From positions 1-54,831 of the forward strand of contig CAMMNN010000024.1 of assembly GCA_946498245.1 (NCBI GenBank): a DNA stretch of 54,831 bases. Direction: 5' to 3'. Shown in pieces: positions 40,651-49,258 of the stretch (positions within the stretch are counted from its first letter, which is position 1; every line of letters begins with the position of its first letter). Made by a program: the position numbers and the translations under genes. The notes beneath the pieces were generated by a model, which worked only from the letters and a program-made list of their open reading frames with translations, made no database searches and was not told the origin of the DNA. The stretch is from an uncultured Clostridium sp. (GTDB lineage: Bacteria; Bacillota; Clostridia; Lachnospirales; Lachnospiraceae).

Positions 40651-41967
40651 ATGTTGCCTGTTTTTAACCCCCTCCCCCAAAAAGAAGAGGGTAAGCTGAA
40701 CCATCTGGAAGAATTGCTTTCTGCATTGGATCCTATTCTTCAGTGCACGGTCAAAATAGATTTGAGTACGGAAAAGGCGTGGCTGCTGCAAAGCGCAGGA
40801 ACTTCGGAACGGAGTGTCCGGCCAATAGATTGGAAGGAGTATATTGATTTTTACAGTGAGAAGCTGGATCCATTGGAATCTAAAAAGTTAAAGGATTTTT
40901 TATCCCTTTCCCATTTAAAGGAATTGCGCCAATCCGATAAGCTGCAGGTGATGTACGATTTCTTTGCTGAACTGCCTGGAAACGGACTTCGAATAATCGT
41001 TTCCTTCCCGGCTGACCGCAGTGAAGAGTCGGCTTATATCCTGGCCAAAGAGAGTGACGCCGATCCGCTTCTGCATCATATTATTAAGCTATACGTATAT
41101 AATGCAAGCGATTACTTTATCTATTTGGATGTCAGACATAACAGTTACATTCTATTTGGCGGGGATTCCAACAGCACCTCCCTGCCTCCGACGGTTTGCT
41201 CCGATTACACCACCGAGCTAGAAAAGTATGCTTATGAGTACGTAGTGCCGGAAGACAGGGAAATGGTGATCCGTGAGATGCAGCCAGAACGGGTATTGTC
41301 GGAGCTGGAAAAAAACGCGATACATACTTTTACCTGCGGTCTAATAGAAAACGGCCAATATAGACGCAAACGAGTAGAATACCGTTATTACAATAAAGAA
41401 AATCAAATGCTTCTGCTGACCCGTACAGACATTACTGACGTCTATAACGAGCAGAAGCGCCAGAACAAGAAGCTTAGCGACGCATTGAAACGGGCTTTGA
41501 CGGATCCTCTGACGGGACTTTTAAACTATCAGGGAATCCGGGAAGAAGTGGGACAATTCTTAGAGGTATTTCCGCAAATGGCGGCGCTGATGTTTTTGGA
41601 TTTGGACGATTTTAAGGCAGTGAATGACACTTATGGCCATGCAAAAGGAGATCGGGCTCTTCTTAGCGTAGCGGAAGTGTTAAAAAAGTCCATTCGGACA
41701 ACGGATTGCGCCGCCCGGATTGGCGGAGATGAATTTGTGATTTTTTTGGAGAACATAAAAAGTGTGGATGAGGCTGCGGCGTGCGCTCAGCGAATTTGCG
41801 ACAGAGTCAGCCAGATAAGCCTTGGACCGGACGGTTCTAATCTGTCGTGCAGCATTGGCGTAGCTATTGCCCCGCAGGATGGAATGAATTATGAAGAATT
41901 GGTAAAAAAAGCGGACAAAAGAGTTTATCGCTCAAAAAGAGACGGAAAAAATCAGGTTACTATTTGA
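40651..41967 (+). CDS. Cytoplasmic diguanylate cyclase (PAS-like-GGDEF)
   Basis: A 438-residue soluble protein. The N-terminal two thirds hold sensor regions with no membrane segment (a PAS-like fold near residues 150-265, ending RRKRVEYRYYNKENQMLLLTRTDIT). The C-terminal GGDEF domain has GGDEF at 358-362 and, unlike the GGDEF protein at 19511, an RxxD inhibitory site (Arg349-Asp352) five residues before it. It should make c-di-GMP with product inhibition. ATG 40651 has GGAGGTG at the right distance, better than ATG 40636. Confidence 0.88.
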   Translation: MLPVFNPLPQKEEGKLNHLEELLSALDPILQCTVKIDLSTEKAWLLQSAGTSERSVRPIDWKEYIDFYSEKLDPLESKKLKDFLSLSHLKELRQSDKLQVMYDFFAELPGNGLRIIVSFPADRSEESAYILAKESDADPLLHHIIKLYVYNASDYFIYLDVRHNSYILFGGDSNSTSLPPTVCSDYTTELEKYAYEYVVPEDREMVIREMQPERVLSELEKNAIHTFTCGLIENGQYRRKRVEYRYYNKENQMLLLTRTDITDVYNEQKRQNKKLSDALKRALTDPLTGLLNYQGIREEVGQFLEVFPQMAALMFLDLDDFKAVNDTYGHAKGDRALLSVAEVLKKSIRTTDCAARIGGDEFVIFLENIKSVDEAAACAQRICDRVSQISLGPDGSNLSCSIGVAIAPQDGMNYEELVKKADKRVYRSKRDGKNQVTI

Positions 41968-41968
41968 C

Positions 41969-42009
41969 GGCTGGCGGCCGGGGGAAGCCCCGGCGTCAGC
42001 CAATTTTTT
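41969..42009 (+). terminator. Terminator of the GGDEF gene
   Basis: A GC-rich hairpin (GGCTGGCGGCCGGGG with CCCCGGCGTCAGCC, loop GAAG) followed by TTTTTT. It overlaps the 3' end of the convergent DUF885 gene. Confidence 0.85.
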
Positions 42010-43855
42010 GGGATAAAAACCAGGCTTCCATTCTGCTTCGGATAACAGAGAAGGGAGCAGGGCCAATGTCCAGGAGAAAGGTATGGAAGGCTTTGGCATC
42101 AAACTGGTTTCCCAGAGTTTCTTCCGCCAGACGCCGCATATCCATAAATTCCATGCAGCCTACGTAATAGCTCATGTAATACCCCGGATTTTCAATGAGA
42201 AGGCTGTAGAGGCTGTCTACCACATCGGAATTTTCCACATCATAGTAATTGGATAAATACTCATAAACCTGTTCTCTGTCCCAGCCAAAATAATTGATAT
42301 TCATATCCAAAATGGCGTAGAGGCCGATAGAGGCATAAGAGTTATGCATCAAAAGCTTGGCGGCGTCGGGATCCATACCATTGTCAAAGAGATAGGAAAG
42401 CCTTTCTACATAGAGGGCCCAGCCTTCGGAATAACCGGTAAAGTTGAGAACGCTTCTGACAGGAGAAGGATCCGTGCTGTAAAAGTATAGATTTTGATAT
42501 AAATGGCCGGGATAACCTTCATGGGCCAAAGTGGTAAAAAGGGACTGGACAAGAGATTCTTCATCATCCAGATTGAGATAAATAACATTGCTGCCGTAGT
42601 CGTCCATAGGAGGAGTCAGATACATGGCCGGAGATAAGATGTCAGAAAGCTCCGGTTCTACATATTTGATGGTGTAGTTATGCTCCGGTATGGCAGGAAA
42701 CTCATCCTTGATTTCCTCTTTTAAAACCTCCAGGATTTCCGTAGGCTCAGAAGGTGAAAATGCAGTCTGATCCAGATCATCCAGGACTTCCGGGTGATTC
42801 CGGATAATTACGGCCATTTCGGAAATTTCATTGTTTACAGCCTGTTCCATGGCGTTTTTCAGTTCCGTCATACTGGTATAAGAAGTCCCTGTGCAGGAAC
42901 GAATGAGATACTCATAGTATTCCTTACCCCGAGGATAGGCACAGAGGCCGCCCTGGTATTTTCCTGTTCCCTTTAACTCAGTAAGCCCCTGAGACAGATT
43001 TTCGTAAGCCGGAATAAAGTGCTCGGCCAATATGGTCAGATTTTGCTGAATGTATCCATCTTTTTCTTCCTGGGTCAAATCCTGCACTTCTTCCAAACGG
43101 CTGAGGAAGGAGGCGTGAAGAATGTGGTGCTCCGGATCGATAATATAGGGCTGGCAAGTTTCAACAATATGGTCTACAGCGCTGTCGCTGCAGAACAGAC
43201 CGGCCTGAGAACGTTCCTGCTCAAAGGAAAGGAGCTGGTCAAAAAATTCATCGGTGTCAGCTAAAAGCGTCAGATAATCGTCAATATCCTGACGGTTCCG
43301 GAAAGCGTATTCGGAAAGAATAATAGGAAGCTCCGCCTGAATCCCGGTGTAAGGAGTAAATGCGGTGGAATACAGCTCCAGGCCCTGAACGGAGAGCTCA
43401 GTATCCAGATAGCTTTTCAGAATGTCCAAAGTGAGATTCTGATCATCTGTAAGAAGTGAGGAATCAAAGCGCTCCAGATCGCTTCTGGTGGCTTTCATTT
43501 CCATAAGATTTTCCTGTATGTCGGCCAGAGTATTATCCCCATAGGTACAGGGATAGCCGGAAATGCCGTAAGCGGCGGGATCGGCCAGAATAAAATGGAG
43601 ATTTAAAAGCGAACTGGACGCAGTATCGCGGAAAATCTCCTCTGTAAACTCGTCAAAGCGGGCCTGTTCCTCCAAAGCCTCTTCCTGATACTGTTCATAG
43701 GGGCTTTCGGAAGAGGTTTCCGTGTAAGTCTGAGATGGCTGGGTCTGTTCCGGCCTCTGAAGGGAACAGCCGTTAATCAATAAAACGCAGGCGATAAAAA
43801 CCGCTGCTGCCAGAGTCTTTACTTTTCTCTGCTTTATAAAGTAAAAAAGATCCAT
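41996..43855 (-). CDS. DUF885 family lipoprotein, putative metallopeptidase
   Basis: A 619-residue protein with a lipoprotein signal (Cys30 in INGCS) and a Gln/Thr/Ser-rich linker. The rest matches the DUF885 pattern, including LAHEGYPGHLYQ (His445, Glu446, His451), which gives a zinc site, and GYSEGWALYVERLS (a third ligand, Glu). Members with known activity are dipeptidyl carboxypeptidases or related enzymes. ATG 43855 has GGAGGG at a good distance. It is alone on the minus strand and exposed outside the membrane. Confidence 0.87.
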   Translation of the reverse strand: MDLFYFIKQRKVKTLAAAVFIACVLLINGCSLQRPEQTQPSQTYTETSSESPYEQYQEEALEEQARFDEFTEEIFRDTASSSLLNLHFILADPAAYGISGYPCTYGDNTLADIQENLMEMKATRSDLERFDSSLLTDDQNLTLDILKSYLDTELSVQGLELYSTAFTPYTGIQAELPIILSEYAFRNRQDIDDYLTLLADTDEFFDQLLSFEQERSQAGLFCSDSAVDHIVETCQPYIIDPEHHILHASFLSRLEEVQDLTQEEKDGYIQQNLTILAEHFIPAYENLSQGLTELKGTGKYQGGLCAYPRGKEYYEYLIRSCTGTSYTSMTELKNAMEQAVNNEISEMAVIIRNHPEVLDDLDQTAFSPSEPTEILEVLKEEIKDEFPAIPEHNYTIKYVEPELSDILSPAMYLTPPMDDYGSNVIYLNLDDEESLVQSLFTTLAHEGYPGHLYQNLYFYSTDPSPVRSVLNFTGYSEGWALYVERLSYLFDNGMDPDAAKLLMHNSYASIGLYAILDMNINYFGWDREQVYEYLSNYYDVENSDVVDSLYSLLIENPGYYMSYYVGCMEFMDMRRLAEETLGNQFDAKAFHTFLLDIGPAPFSVIRSRMEAWFLSQKIG

Positions 43856-43923
43856 AGAAAAGCCCTCCATAAGATAAAATGAGGGGACGAAAAATTGACA
43901 ATCCCCCGTATGCTGACGCTAAC

Positions 43924-43952
43924 ATTATATATTATGTTGAAGCATATTACAA
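43924..43952 (-). promoter_or_regulatory. Promoter of the DUF885 gene
   Basis: Read on the minus strand: TTGTAA (43952-43947), 17-nt spacer and a perfect TATAAT (43929-43924). It is back to back with the metG T-box promoter. Confidence 0.7.
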
Positions 43953-43969
43953 TCATTCCATTTGCGGTC

Positions 43970-43998
43970 TTGACAAAGGACCGGGAAACGTTTAGACT
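43970..43998 (+). promoter_or_regulatory. Promoter of the metG T-box transcript
   Basis: TTGACA (43970-43975), 17-nt spacer and TAGACT (43993-43998), start near 44005, giving a leader of about 470 nt before metG. Confidence 0.75.
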
Positions 43999-44004
43999 AC
44001 AATC

Positions 44005-44293
44005 AATATGGATTAAAAGCGCGGAAGAGAAGAGTATGCGGCGATGCTTCCTGCCAGAGAATCCCGGTAAGCTGAGAAGGGAGAAGGGCAGAACCGCAGA
44101 AGATGGCCTCGGAGCTTCGCAGCCGAAATGAGCCGGCAGAGGGCGGCACTTTAAGCTGCGGCGGTTTCACCCGTTATCGTGAAGGACTGCGGAAGCAGTT
44201 CATGAGGCCTGAGCCGTAAGACTCAGGTAAATTAAAGTGGTAACACGGGAATGGATCTCGTCTTTAAGTTCAGGTGATTTAAAGACGGGATTT
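44005..44293 (+). promoter_or_regulatory. T-box riboswitch (methionine)
   Basis: The T-box sequence AAAGTGGTAACACGG (44234-44248), which pairs with the uncharged tRNA 3' end, is followed by a terminator (ATCTCGTCTTTAA with TTAAAGACGGGAT, 44254-44292, then T6). The upstream stem I region contains GAGAAGAGTATG, with ATG (44036-44038) as the likely specifier codon, fitting the downstream metG. Uncharged tRNA-Met would stabilise the antiterminator and allow metG transcription. Confidence 0.9.
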
Positions 44294-44296
44294 TTT

Positions 44297-44433
44297 GTTC
44301 TATAGGAAATTCAGAAGAATTTTCTATAGAACAAAAAGCCCTCCGGGCAGGAACGCACTGCGGTGGAGAGGAGTTGTGTCGCTAAAGCGACCCGCCGCAG
44401 GCGGAGAATCCTGCAAAGCAGGATTCTTTTTAT
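44297..44433 (+). repeat. Three-hairpin intergenic repeat, copy B
   Basis: Second copy of the element at 355-482. Hairpin 1 is GTTCTATAG (44297-44305) with CTATAGAAC (44324-44332). Hairpin 2 is TGCGG/CCGCA enclosing GTCGC-TAAA-GCGAC. Hairpin 3 is AGAATCCTGC-AAA-GCAGGATTCT followed by TTTTTAT. It begins right after the T run of the T-box terminator and lies inside the metG leader, so its terminator-like third hairpin stands between the riboswitch and metG. Confidence 0.75.
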
Positions 44434-44472
44434 TTCAAAGGGAGCCAGCCTTTACGCGCAGAGAAAGAGAGG

Positions 44473-46455
44473 ATGAATATGACACAGAAAATCAAGAAAC
44501 CCTATTATATAACTACGGCCATTGCCTATACTTCCGGCAAACCTCACATCGGAAATACCTATGAGGCTGTTTTGGCGGACGCTATTGCCCGTTATAAAAG
44601 AGAACAGGGGTATGATGTATTTTTCCAGACGGGAACAGATGAGCACGGCCAGAAAATTGAGCTGAAGGCAGAAGAAGCAAAGGTGACACCGAAAGAATTT
44701 GTAGACGGGGTTTCTTCTCAGATTCGCTCTATCTGGGATTTAATGAATACTTCCTATGATAAATTTATCCGCACAACAGATGAGGATCATGAGCTCCAGG
44801 TTCAGAAAATATTTAAAAAGCTTTACGATCAGGGCGATATTTACAAAGGCTATTATGAGGGCCTGTATTGTACTCCTTGTGAAGCTTTCTTTACGGAATC
44901 CCAGTTAGTAGACGGGAAATGTCCTGACTGCGGCCGCCCGGTTCAGCCTGCAAAAGAAGAAGCATATTTCTTTAAAATGAGCAAATACGCTCAGAGGCTC
45001 ATTGATCACATAAACGCCCATCCGGAGTTTATACAGCCCGTATCCCGGAAAAATGAAATGATGAATAATTTCCTCCTGCCAGGGCTGCAGGATTTGTGCG
45101 TATCCAGAACCTCCTTTACCTGGGGAATCCAGGTGCCCTTCGATCCTAAGCACGTAATTTACGTATGGCTGGACGCGCTGACAAACTATATTACCGGAAT
45201 TGGATACGACTGCGGAGGAAACAGCACAGATCAGTTCCAAAAGTTCTGGCCGGCGGATCTTCACCTCATCGGAAAAGATATTATCCGTTTCCATACCATT
45301 TACTGGCCTATCTTTTTAATGGCTCTGGATCTGCCCCTTCCCAAGCAGATTTTCGGCCATCCCTGGCTGCTGCAGGGCGACGGAAAAATGAGCAAGTCCA
45401 AAGGAAACGTATTGTACGCCGATACGCTGGTAGATTTCTTTGGGGTAGATGCAGTCCGTTACTTTGTTCTTCACGAGATGCCCTTTGACAATGACGGCGT
45501 TATTTCATGGGAATTGATGGTAGAGCGGTTAAACTCTGATTTGGCCAATATTCTGGGAAATTTGGTGAACCGTACTATTTCCATGACCAATAAATATTTT
45601 GGCGGCAGCGTCGTTAAAACAGGCGTTTCGGAACCAGTTGACGAGGATTTGAAAGCAACGGTTCTGGAAGCGGTGAAAAAAGCCGATGCAAAAATGGAGC
45701 AGCTCAGGGTGGCGGACGCCATTACGGAAACCTTTGGGATTTTCCGCCGCTGCAATAAATACATTGACGAAACCATGCCCTGGAGTCTGGCAAAGGACGA
45801 GGAAAAGAAGGAACGGCTGTCAGAAGTGCTTTACAATCTGACGGAAGCCATTACCATAGGAGCTTCTCTGCTGGAATCCTTTATGCCGGATACCTCTAAA
45901 AAGATTCTGGCCCAGCTTAACACGGAAAAACGCGGTCTGGATCAGATGGATGCCTTCGGTCTGTATCCTTCAGGCGGAAAGGTAACGGAAAAGCCGGAGA
46001 TTCTCTTTGCCCGTATGGATATAAAAGAGGTAATGGAGAAAGTAGAAGCGCTTCATAAAGAAGAAAATCAGAAGGAAGAGCCGTCCCGGGAAGAGGAAGA
46101 CCAAAACGTTATCGATTTGGAGCCGAAGCCGGAGATTACCTACGACGACTTTGCAAAGCTTCAGTTCCAGGTTGGAGAGATTATTGCCTGCGAGGAAGTG
46201 AAGAAGTCGAAAAAGCTTCTTTGCAGCCAGGTGAAGATAGGATCTCAGGTCCGTCAGATTGTCAGCGGAATAAAGGCCCACTATAAGCCTGAAGAGATGG
46301 TAGGAAAGAAAGTCATGGTGGTAACCAATCTGAAGCCGGCAAAGCTGGCTGGCATTATGTCAGAGGGAATGATTCTCTGCGCAGAAGACGCGGAAGGCAA
46401 TCTGGCCCTTATGCAGCCGGAGAAGGATATGCCTGCGGGAGCGGAAATCTGCTAA
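44473..46455 (+). CDS. metG: Methionyl-tRNA synthetase
   Basis: A 660-residue class I synthetase that charges tRNA-Met. HIGN (residues 25-28) and KMSKS (305-309) are the ATP-binding motifs; CTPCEAFF...CPDCG is a zinc knuckle. The C-terminal domain (about 545-660: FAKLQFQVGEIIACEEV, MVVTNLKPAKLAGIMSEGMIL) is the tRNA-binding, dimerising OB fold. An acidic linker (about 515-545) joins it to the core. Controlled by the upstream T-box. Confidence 0.97.
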   Translation: MNMTQKIKKPYYITTAIAYTSGKPHIGNTYEAVLADAIARYKREQGYDVFFQTGTDEHGQKIELKAEEAKVTPKEFVDGVSSQIRSIWDLMNTSYDKFIRTTDEDHELQVQKIFKKLYDQGDIYKGYYEGLYCTPCEAFFTESQLVDGKCPDCGRPVQPAKEEAYFFKMSKYAQRLIDHINAHPEFIQPVSRKNEMMNNFLLPGLQDLCVSRTSFTWGIQVPFDPKHVIYVWLDALTNYITGIGYDCGGNSTDQFQKFWPADLHLIGKDIIRFHTIYWPIFLMALDLPLPKQIFGHPWLLQGDGKMSKSKGNVLYADTLVDFFGVDAVRYFVLHEMPFDNDGVISWELMVERLNSDLANILGNLVNRTISMTNKYFGGSVVKTGVSEPVDEDLKATVLEAVKKADAKMEQLRVADAITETFGIFRRCNKYIDETMPWSLAKDEEKKERLSEVLYNLTEAITIGASLLESFMPDTSKKILAQLNTEKRGLDQMDAFGLYPSGGKVTEKPEILFARMDIKEVMEKVEALHKEENQKEEPSREEEDQNVIDLEPKPEITYDDFAKLQFQVGEIIACEEVKKSKKLLCSQVKIGSQVRQIVSGIKAHYKPEEMVGKKVMVVTNLKPAKLAGIMSEGMILCAEDAEGNLALMQPEKDMPAGAEIC

Positions 46456-46469
46456 ATCAGATGAAAAGC

Positions 46470-46508
46470 GGGGTTGGATCGGAATATAAAGTTCCGGGCC
46501 AGCCCTTT
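46470..46508 (+). terminator. Probable terminator after metG
   Basis: GGGGTTGG pairs with CCAGCCC around a GGAA/TTCC inner stem, followed by a short TTTGT. The T tail is weak. Confidence 0.6.
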
Positions 46509-46613
46509 GTAATCTCTAAAACTTTATAGAATCCGAATTTCCCCTTTAAAACAGGCTAAGGTGGAGAATAAACGACGAATAATGAAAGAAAATTGCCTCA
46601 ATGTGGGGAATAC

Positions 46614-46642
46614 TTGCAAAATTTTCCATTGTGGAGTATAGT
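46614..46642 (+). promoter_or_regulatory. Promoter of the traX-tatD-rsmA operon
   Basis: TTGCAA (46614-46619), 17-nt spacer and TATAGT (46637-46642), 45 nt before the TraX-like start. Confidence 0.6.
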
Positions 46643-46686
46643 AAGGTTAGCCTAAAAACCAACCACGTGGAAAGAGAGGGCCATGT

Positions 46687-47514
46687 ATGAGGAAACAGGG
46701 GAGCTATAGAGGAAGACGCCGTGCCAGGAGAAGAAGACAGGGAATCTGGACGGGAAATTTTTTAAAAATGCTTGCAGTCATTACGATGCTTGCGGACCAT
46801 ATAGCCGTGGCGATTTTGGAGCAGGGAATGATGGACGCTTGCGGAGGCAGCGGACAATTATTCCAGGAGTTTTTGGCTTCTGAAGAGGGTCGGATTTTCT
46901 ATATAACGGACCGTATTCTCCGCGCCATTGGCCGGATTTCCTTCCCTATTTTTGCTTATATGCTGACACAGGGCTTTTTTTACAGCAAAAACCGGAGGCA
47001 GTATGCTGTCCGCTTGGGTATCACTGCCCTTATATCAGAGCCGTTTTTTGATATTGCCATATTTGACACCTGGTTTTATCCTCAATACCAGAACGCGCTG
47101 TTTACGTTGTTTACTGCCCTGTTGGTTCTGATGGGTATGGAAGCCTTTCGCCGGCGTCCGGCAGTTCAAATACTGTGTATTGCTGCGGGATGCGGCTTTT
47201 CCTGGCTTGTGAGGATGGATTATTGGGGAATCGGGATTCTTTTGCCGGTAATCTTTTATTGGTTCCGCAACGAACCGCTGTTTATGGCAATAGGAGGGGG
47301 CGTCCTTTCGGCAGTGGACAGCGCTTTTCTGTACGGATCGGCTGTGCTGGCATATATTCCTATTCTGTTATATAATGGAAAACGAGGCTATTGGAATTTA
47401 AAGTATTTCTTTTATGCAGTTTATCCGGCCCAGTTTTTGATTTTGTATCTGGTTCGGCTGTGGCTGAATCATGGACAATGGTTTGCCGGTTTTTTGGAGA
47501 AATCTGTCCGCTAA
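46687..47514 (+). CDS. TraX family membrane protein
   Basis: A 275-residue integral membrane protein. An Arg-rich N-terminus (RGRRRARRRRQ) comes before about seven hydrophobic segments; NFLKMLAVITMLADHIAVAI, RISFPIFAYMLTQGFFYSKNRRQYAVRL and ISEPFFDIA fit the TraX pattern. F-plasmid TraX acetylates pilin, but chromosomal members in Firmicutes have no known substrate and may act as membrane acyltransferases. There are no conjugation genes near it. It lies between metG and tatD, a gene pair adjacent in Bacillus. Confidence 0.85.
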   Translation: MRKQGSYRGRRRARRRRQGIWTGNFLKMLAVITMLADHIAVAILEQGMMDACGGSGQLFQEFLASEEGRIFYITDRILRAIGRISFPIFAYMLTQGFFYSKNRRQYAVRLGITALISEPFFDIAIFDTWFYPQYQNALFTLFTALLVLMGMEAFRRRPAVQILCIAAGCGFSWLVRMDYWGIGILLPVIFYWFRNEPLFMAIGGGVLSAVDSAFLYGSAVLAYIPILLYNGKRGYWNLKYFFYAVYPAQFLILYLVRLWLNHGQWFAGFLEKSVR

Positions 47515-47529
47515 AGGAGTTAAAAGAAC

Positions 47530-48300
47530 ATGATATTTGACACGCACGCTCACTATAACGACGAGGCCTTTGACGAGGATCGGGCCGCTCTTTTGCAAAG
47601 CCTTCCGGAAAAAGGCATCGGCCTGGTGGTAAATGTCGGGGCGAATCTTGCTTCTACAGAGGCGTCCATTGCTCTTGCTGAAGCATATCCCTTTATCTAT
47701 GCGGCCGCCGGAGTCCATCCCAGTGACTCCATGGAGCTGACAGAGGAAAATTTTGCTTTGCTGAGAGAACGGGCCTTGCACAAAAAAGTTGTCGCAGTGG
47801 GAGAGATTGGGCTGGATTACTATTGGGACGAGCCGGAACGGCCAGTACAGAAAGAATGGTTTGCCCGTCAGATTCAATTAGCCAAAGAAGTGAACCTTCC
47901 TATTGCAGTCCACAGCCGGGATGCGGCAAAGGACACTCTGGATATTTTAAAAGCGGAAAAAGCCTGGGAAACTGGCGGGGTGATCCACTGCTTTTCCTAC
48001 GGGCCGGAAATGGCCAGAGAATTTTTAAACCTGGGTTTCTACCTGGGAATCGGAGGCGTTCTTACCTTTAAAAACGCCAAAAAGCTGAAGGAGACGGCGG
48101 CTTATGCCCCCTTGGAGCGGATTGTTTTGGAAACAGACTGTCCTTATATGGCTCCGGTTCCAAACCGGGGAAAACGAAATTCTTCTTTGAACCTTCCTTA
48201 TGTGGCGGAAGAACTGGGAAGGATAAAAGGAATGGGCGCGGAAGAAATCGCACAGATTACCTTTGACAATGGAAAAAAGTTGTATCGTATTGACGAATAA
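47530..48300 (+). CDS. tatD: TatD family hydrolase (DNase)
   Basis: A 256-residue metal-dependent TIM-barrel hydrolase. FDTHAHYND provides the first metal-binding His pair; GEIGLDYYW, AVHSRDA and ETDCPYMAP supply the remaining ligands. Homologs are 3'-5' exonucleases or deoxyribonucleases acting on damaged DNA. AAAGGAG upstream. It is followed after 21 nt by rsmA; the rnmV gene usually found between them in Bacillus is missing here. Confidence 0.93.
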   Translation: MIFDTHAHYNDEAFDEDRAALLQSLPEKGIGLVVNVGANLASTEASIALAEAYPFIYAAAGVHPSDSMELTEENFALLRERALHKKVVAVGEIGLDYYWDEPERPVQKEWFARQIQLAKEVNLPIAVHSRDAAKDTLDILKAEKAWETGGVIHCFSYGPEMAREFLNLGFYLGIGGVLTFKNAKKLKETAAYAPLERIVLETDCPYMAPVPNRGKRNSSLNLPYVAEELGRIKGMGAEEIAQITFDNGKKLYRIDE

Positions 48301-48321
48301 TAAAAAGAATGGAATGGCTAT

Positions 48322-49209
48322 ATGGAAAATAAATTAGGAAATCCTCAGAAGACCATTGAAATCATACAGAAATACCAATTTGCTTTTCAAAAAAAATTCG
48401 GCCAGAATTTTTTAATTGACAGCCGCGTTTTAGATAAAATCATTGGGGCTGCCGGTGTTACAAAAGATGACATGGTTCTGGAAATCGGGCCGGGAATCGG
48501 CACAATGACCCAGTGTCTGGCTGAGTCTGCCCGCCAGGTGGTGGCGGTAGAAATTGATAGGAATTTAATTCCTATTTTGGAAGAAACTCTGAAAGATTAT
48601 AATAATGTTACGGTGATTAATGAAGATATATTAAAGCTGGATATTAAGGAGCTGGCTCTGCGATATAATGAGGGAAGGCCCATAAAAGTAGTGGCAAATC
48701 TGCCGTATTATATCACCACCCCTATTATTATGGGGCTTTTTGAAAGCGGGGTTCCCATTGACAATATAACGGTAATGGTACAGAAGGAAGTGGCGGAGCG
48801 TATGCAGGCAGGACCCGGAACTAAGGACTACGGCGCTTTGTCTCTGGCAGTGCAGTATTACGCCCAGCCCTATATTGCCGCCAATGTACCGCCCAACTGC
48901 TTTATCCCCCGCCCCGGCGTAGGTTCTGCCGTAATCCGCCTGACGCGCCATGAAAAGCCGCCGGTAGAGGTAACGGATCCGGGACTGATGTTTGATTTGA
49001 TCCGCGCTTCCTTTAACCAAAGGAGGAAAACTCTGCAGAACAGCATTAACAATGCTCAAAACCTGAATTTTACCAAAGAACAGGTGGCTGCAGCAATTGC
49101 CGAATTGGGCCTTCCTGCCGCTGTCCGGGGAGAAACCTTAACGCTGGAACAGTTTGCACAATTGGCAAATACGTTGATTGAAAATAAGAAATTAGAAACA
49201 GATAACTGA
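48322..49209 (+). CDS. rsmA: 16S rRNA (adenine-1518/1519-N6)-dimethyltransferase (KsgA)
   Basis: A 295-residue SAM-dependent enzyme that dimethylates two adjacent adenines in the last helix of 16S rRNA. KKFGQNFLID, LEIGPGIGTMT (SAM motif I), VANLPYYITTPI (catalytic NLPY) and FIPRPGVGSAVIRL are diagnostic. Full length. It ends the tatD-rsmA unit; a glycosidase gene follows after 49 nt with no terminator between. Confidence 0.96.
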   Translation: MENKLGNPQKTIEIIQKYQFAFQKKFGQNFLIDSRVLDKIIGAAGVTKDDMVLEIGPGIGTMTQCLAESARQVVAVEIDRNLIPILEETLKDYNNVTVINEDILKLDIKELALRYNEGRPIKVVANLPYYITTPIIMGLFESGVPIDNITVMVQKEVAERMQAGPGTKDYGALSLAVQYYAQPYIAANVPPNCFIPRPGVGSAVIRLTRHEKPPVEVTDPGLMFDLIRASFNQRRKTLQNSINNAQNLNFTKEQVAAAIAELGLPAAVRGETLTLEQFAQLANTLIENKKLETDN

Positions 49210-49258
49210 AAGCAACAGCTTTGCCGCCTGGTTTAAAATTATTTAAGGGGGAACGCAG

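Noticed and set aside
46687..47514. TraX-like gene as evidence of a conjugative element
   Set aside because: No relaxase, coupling protein or type IV secretion genes lie near; chromosomal TraX-family genes are common in Firmicutes.
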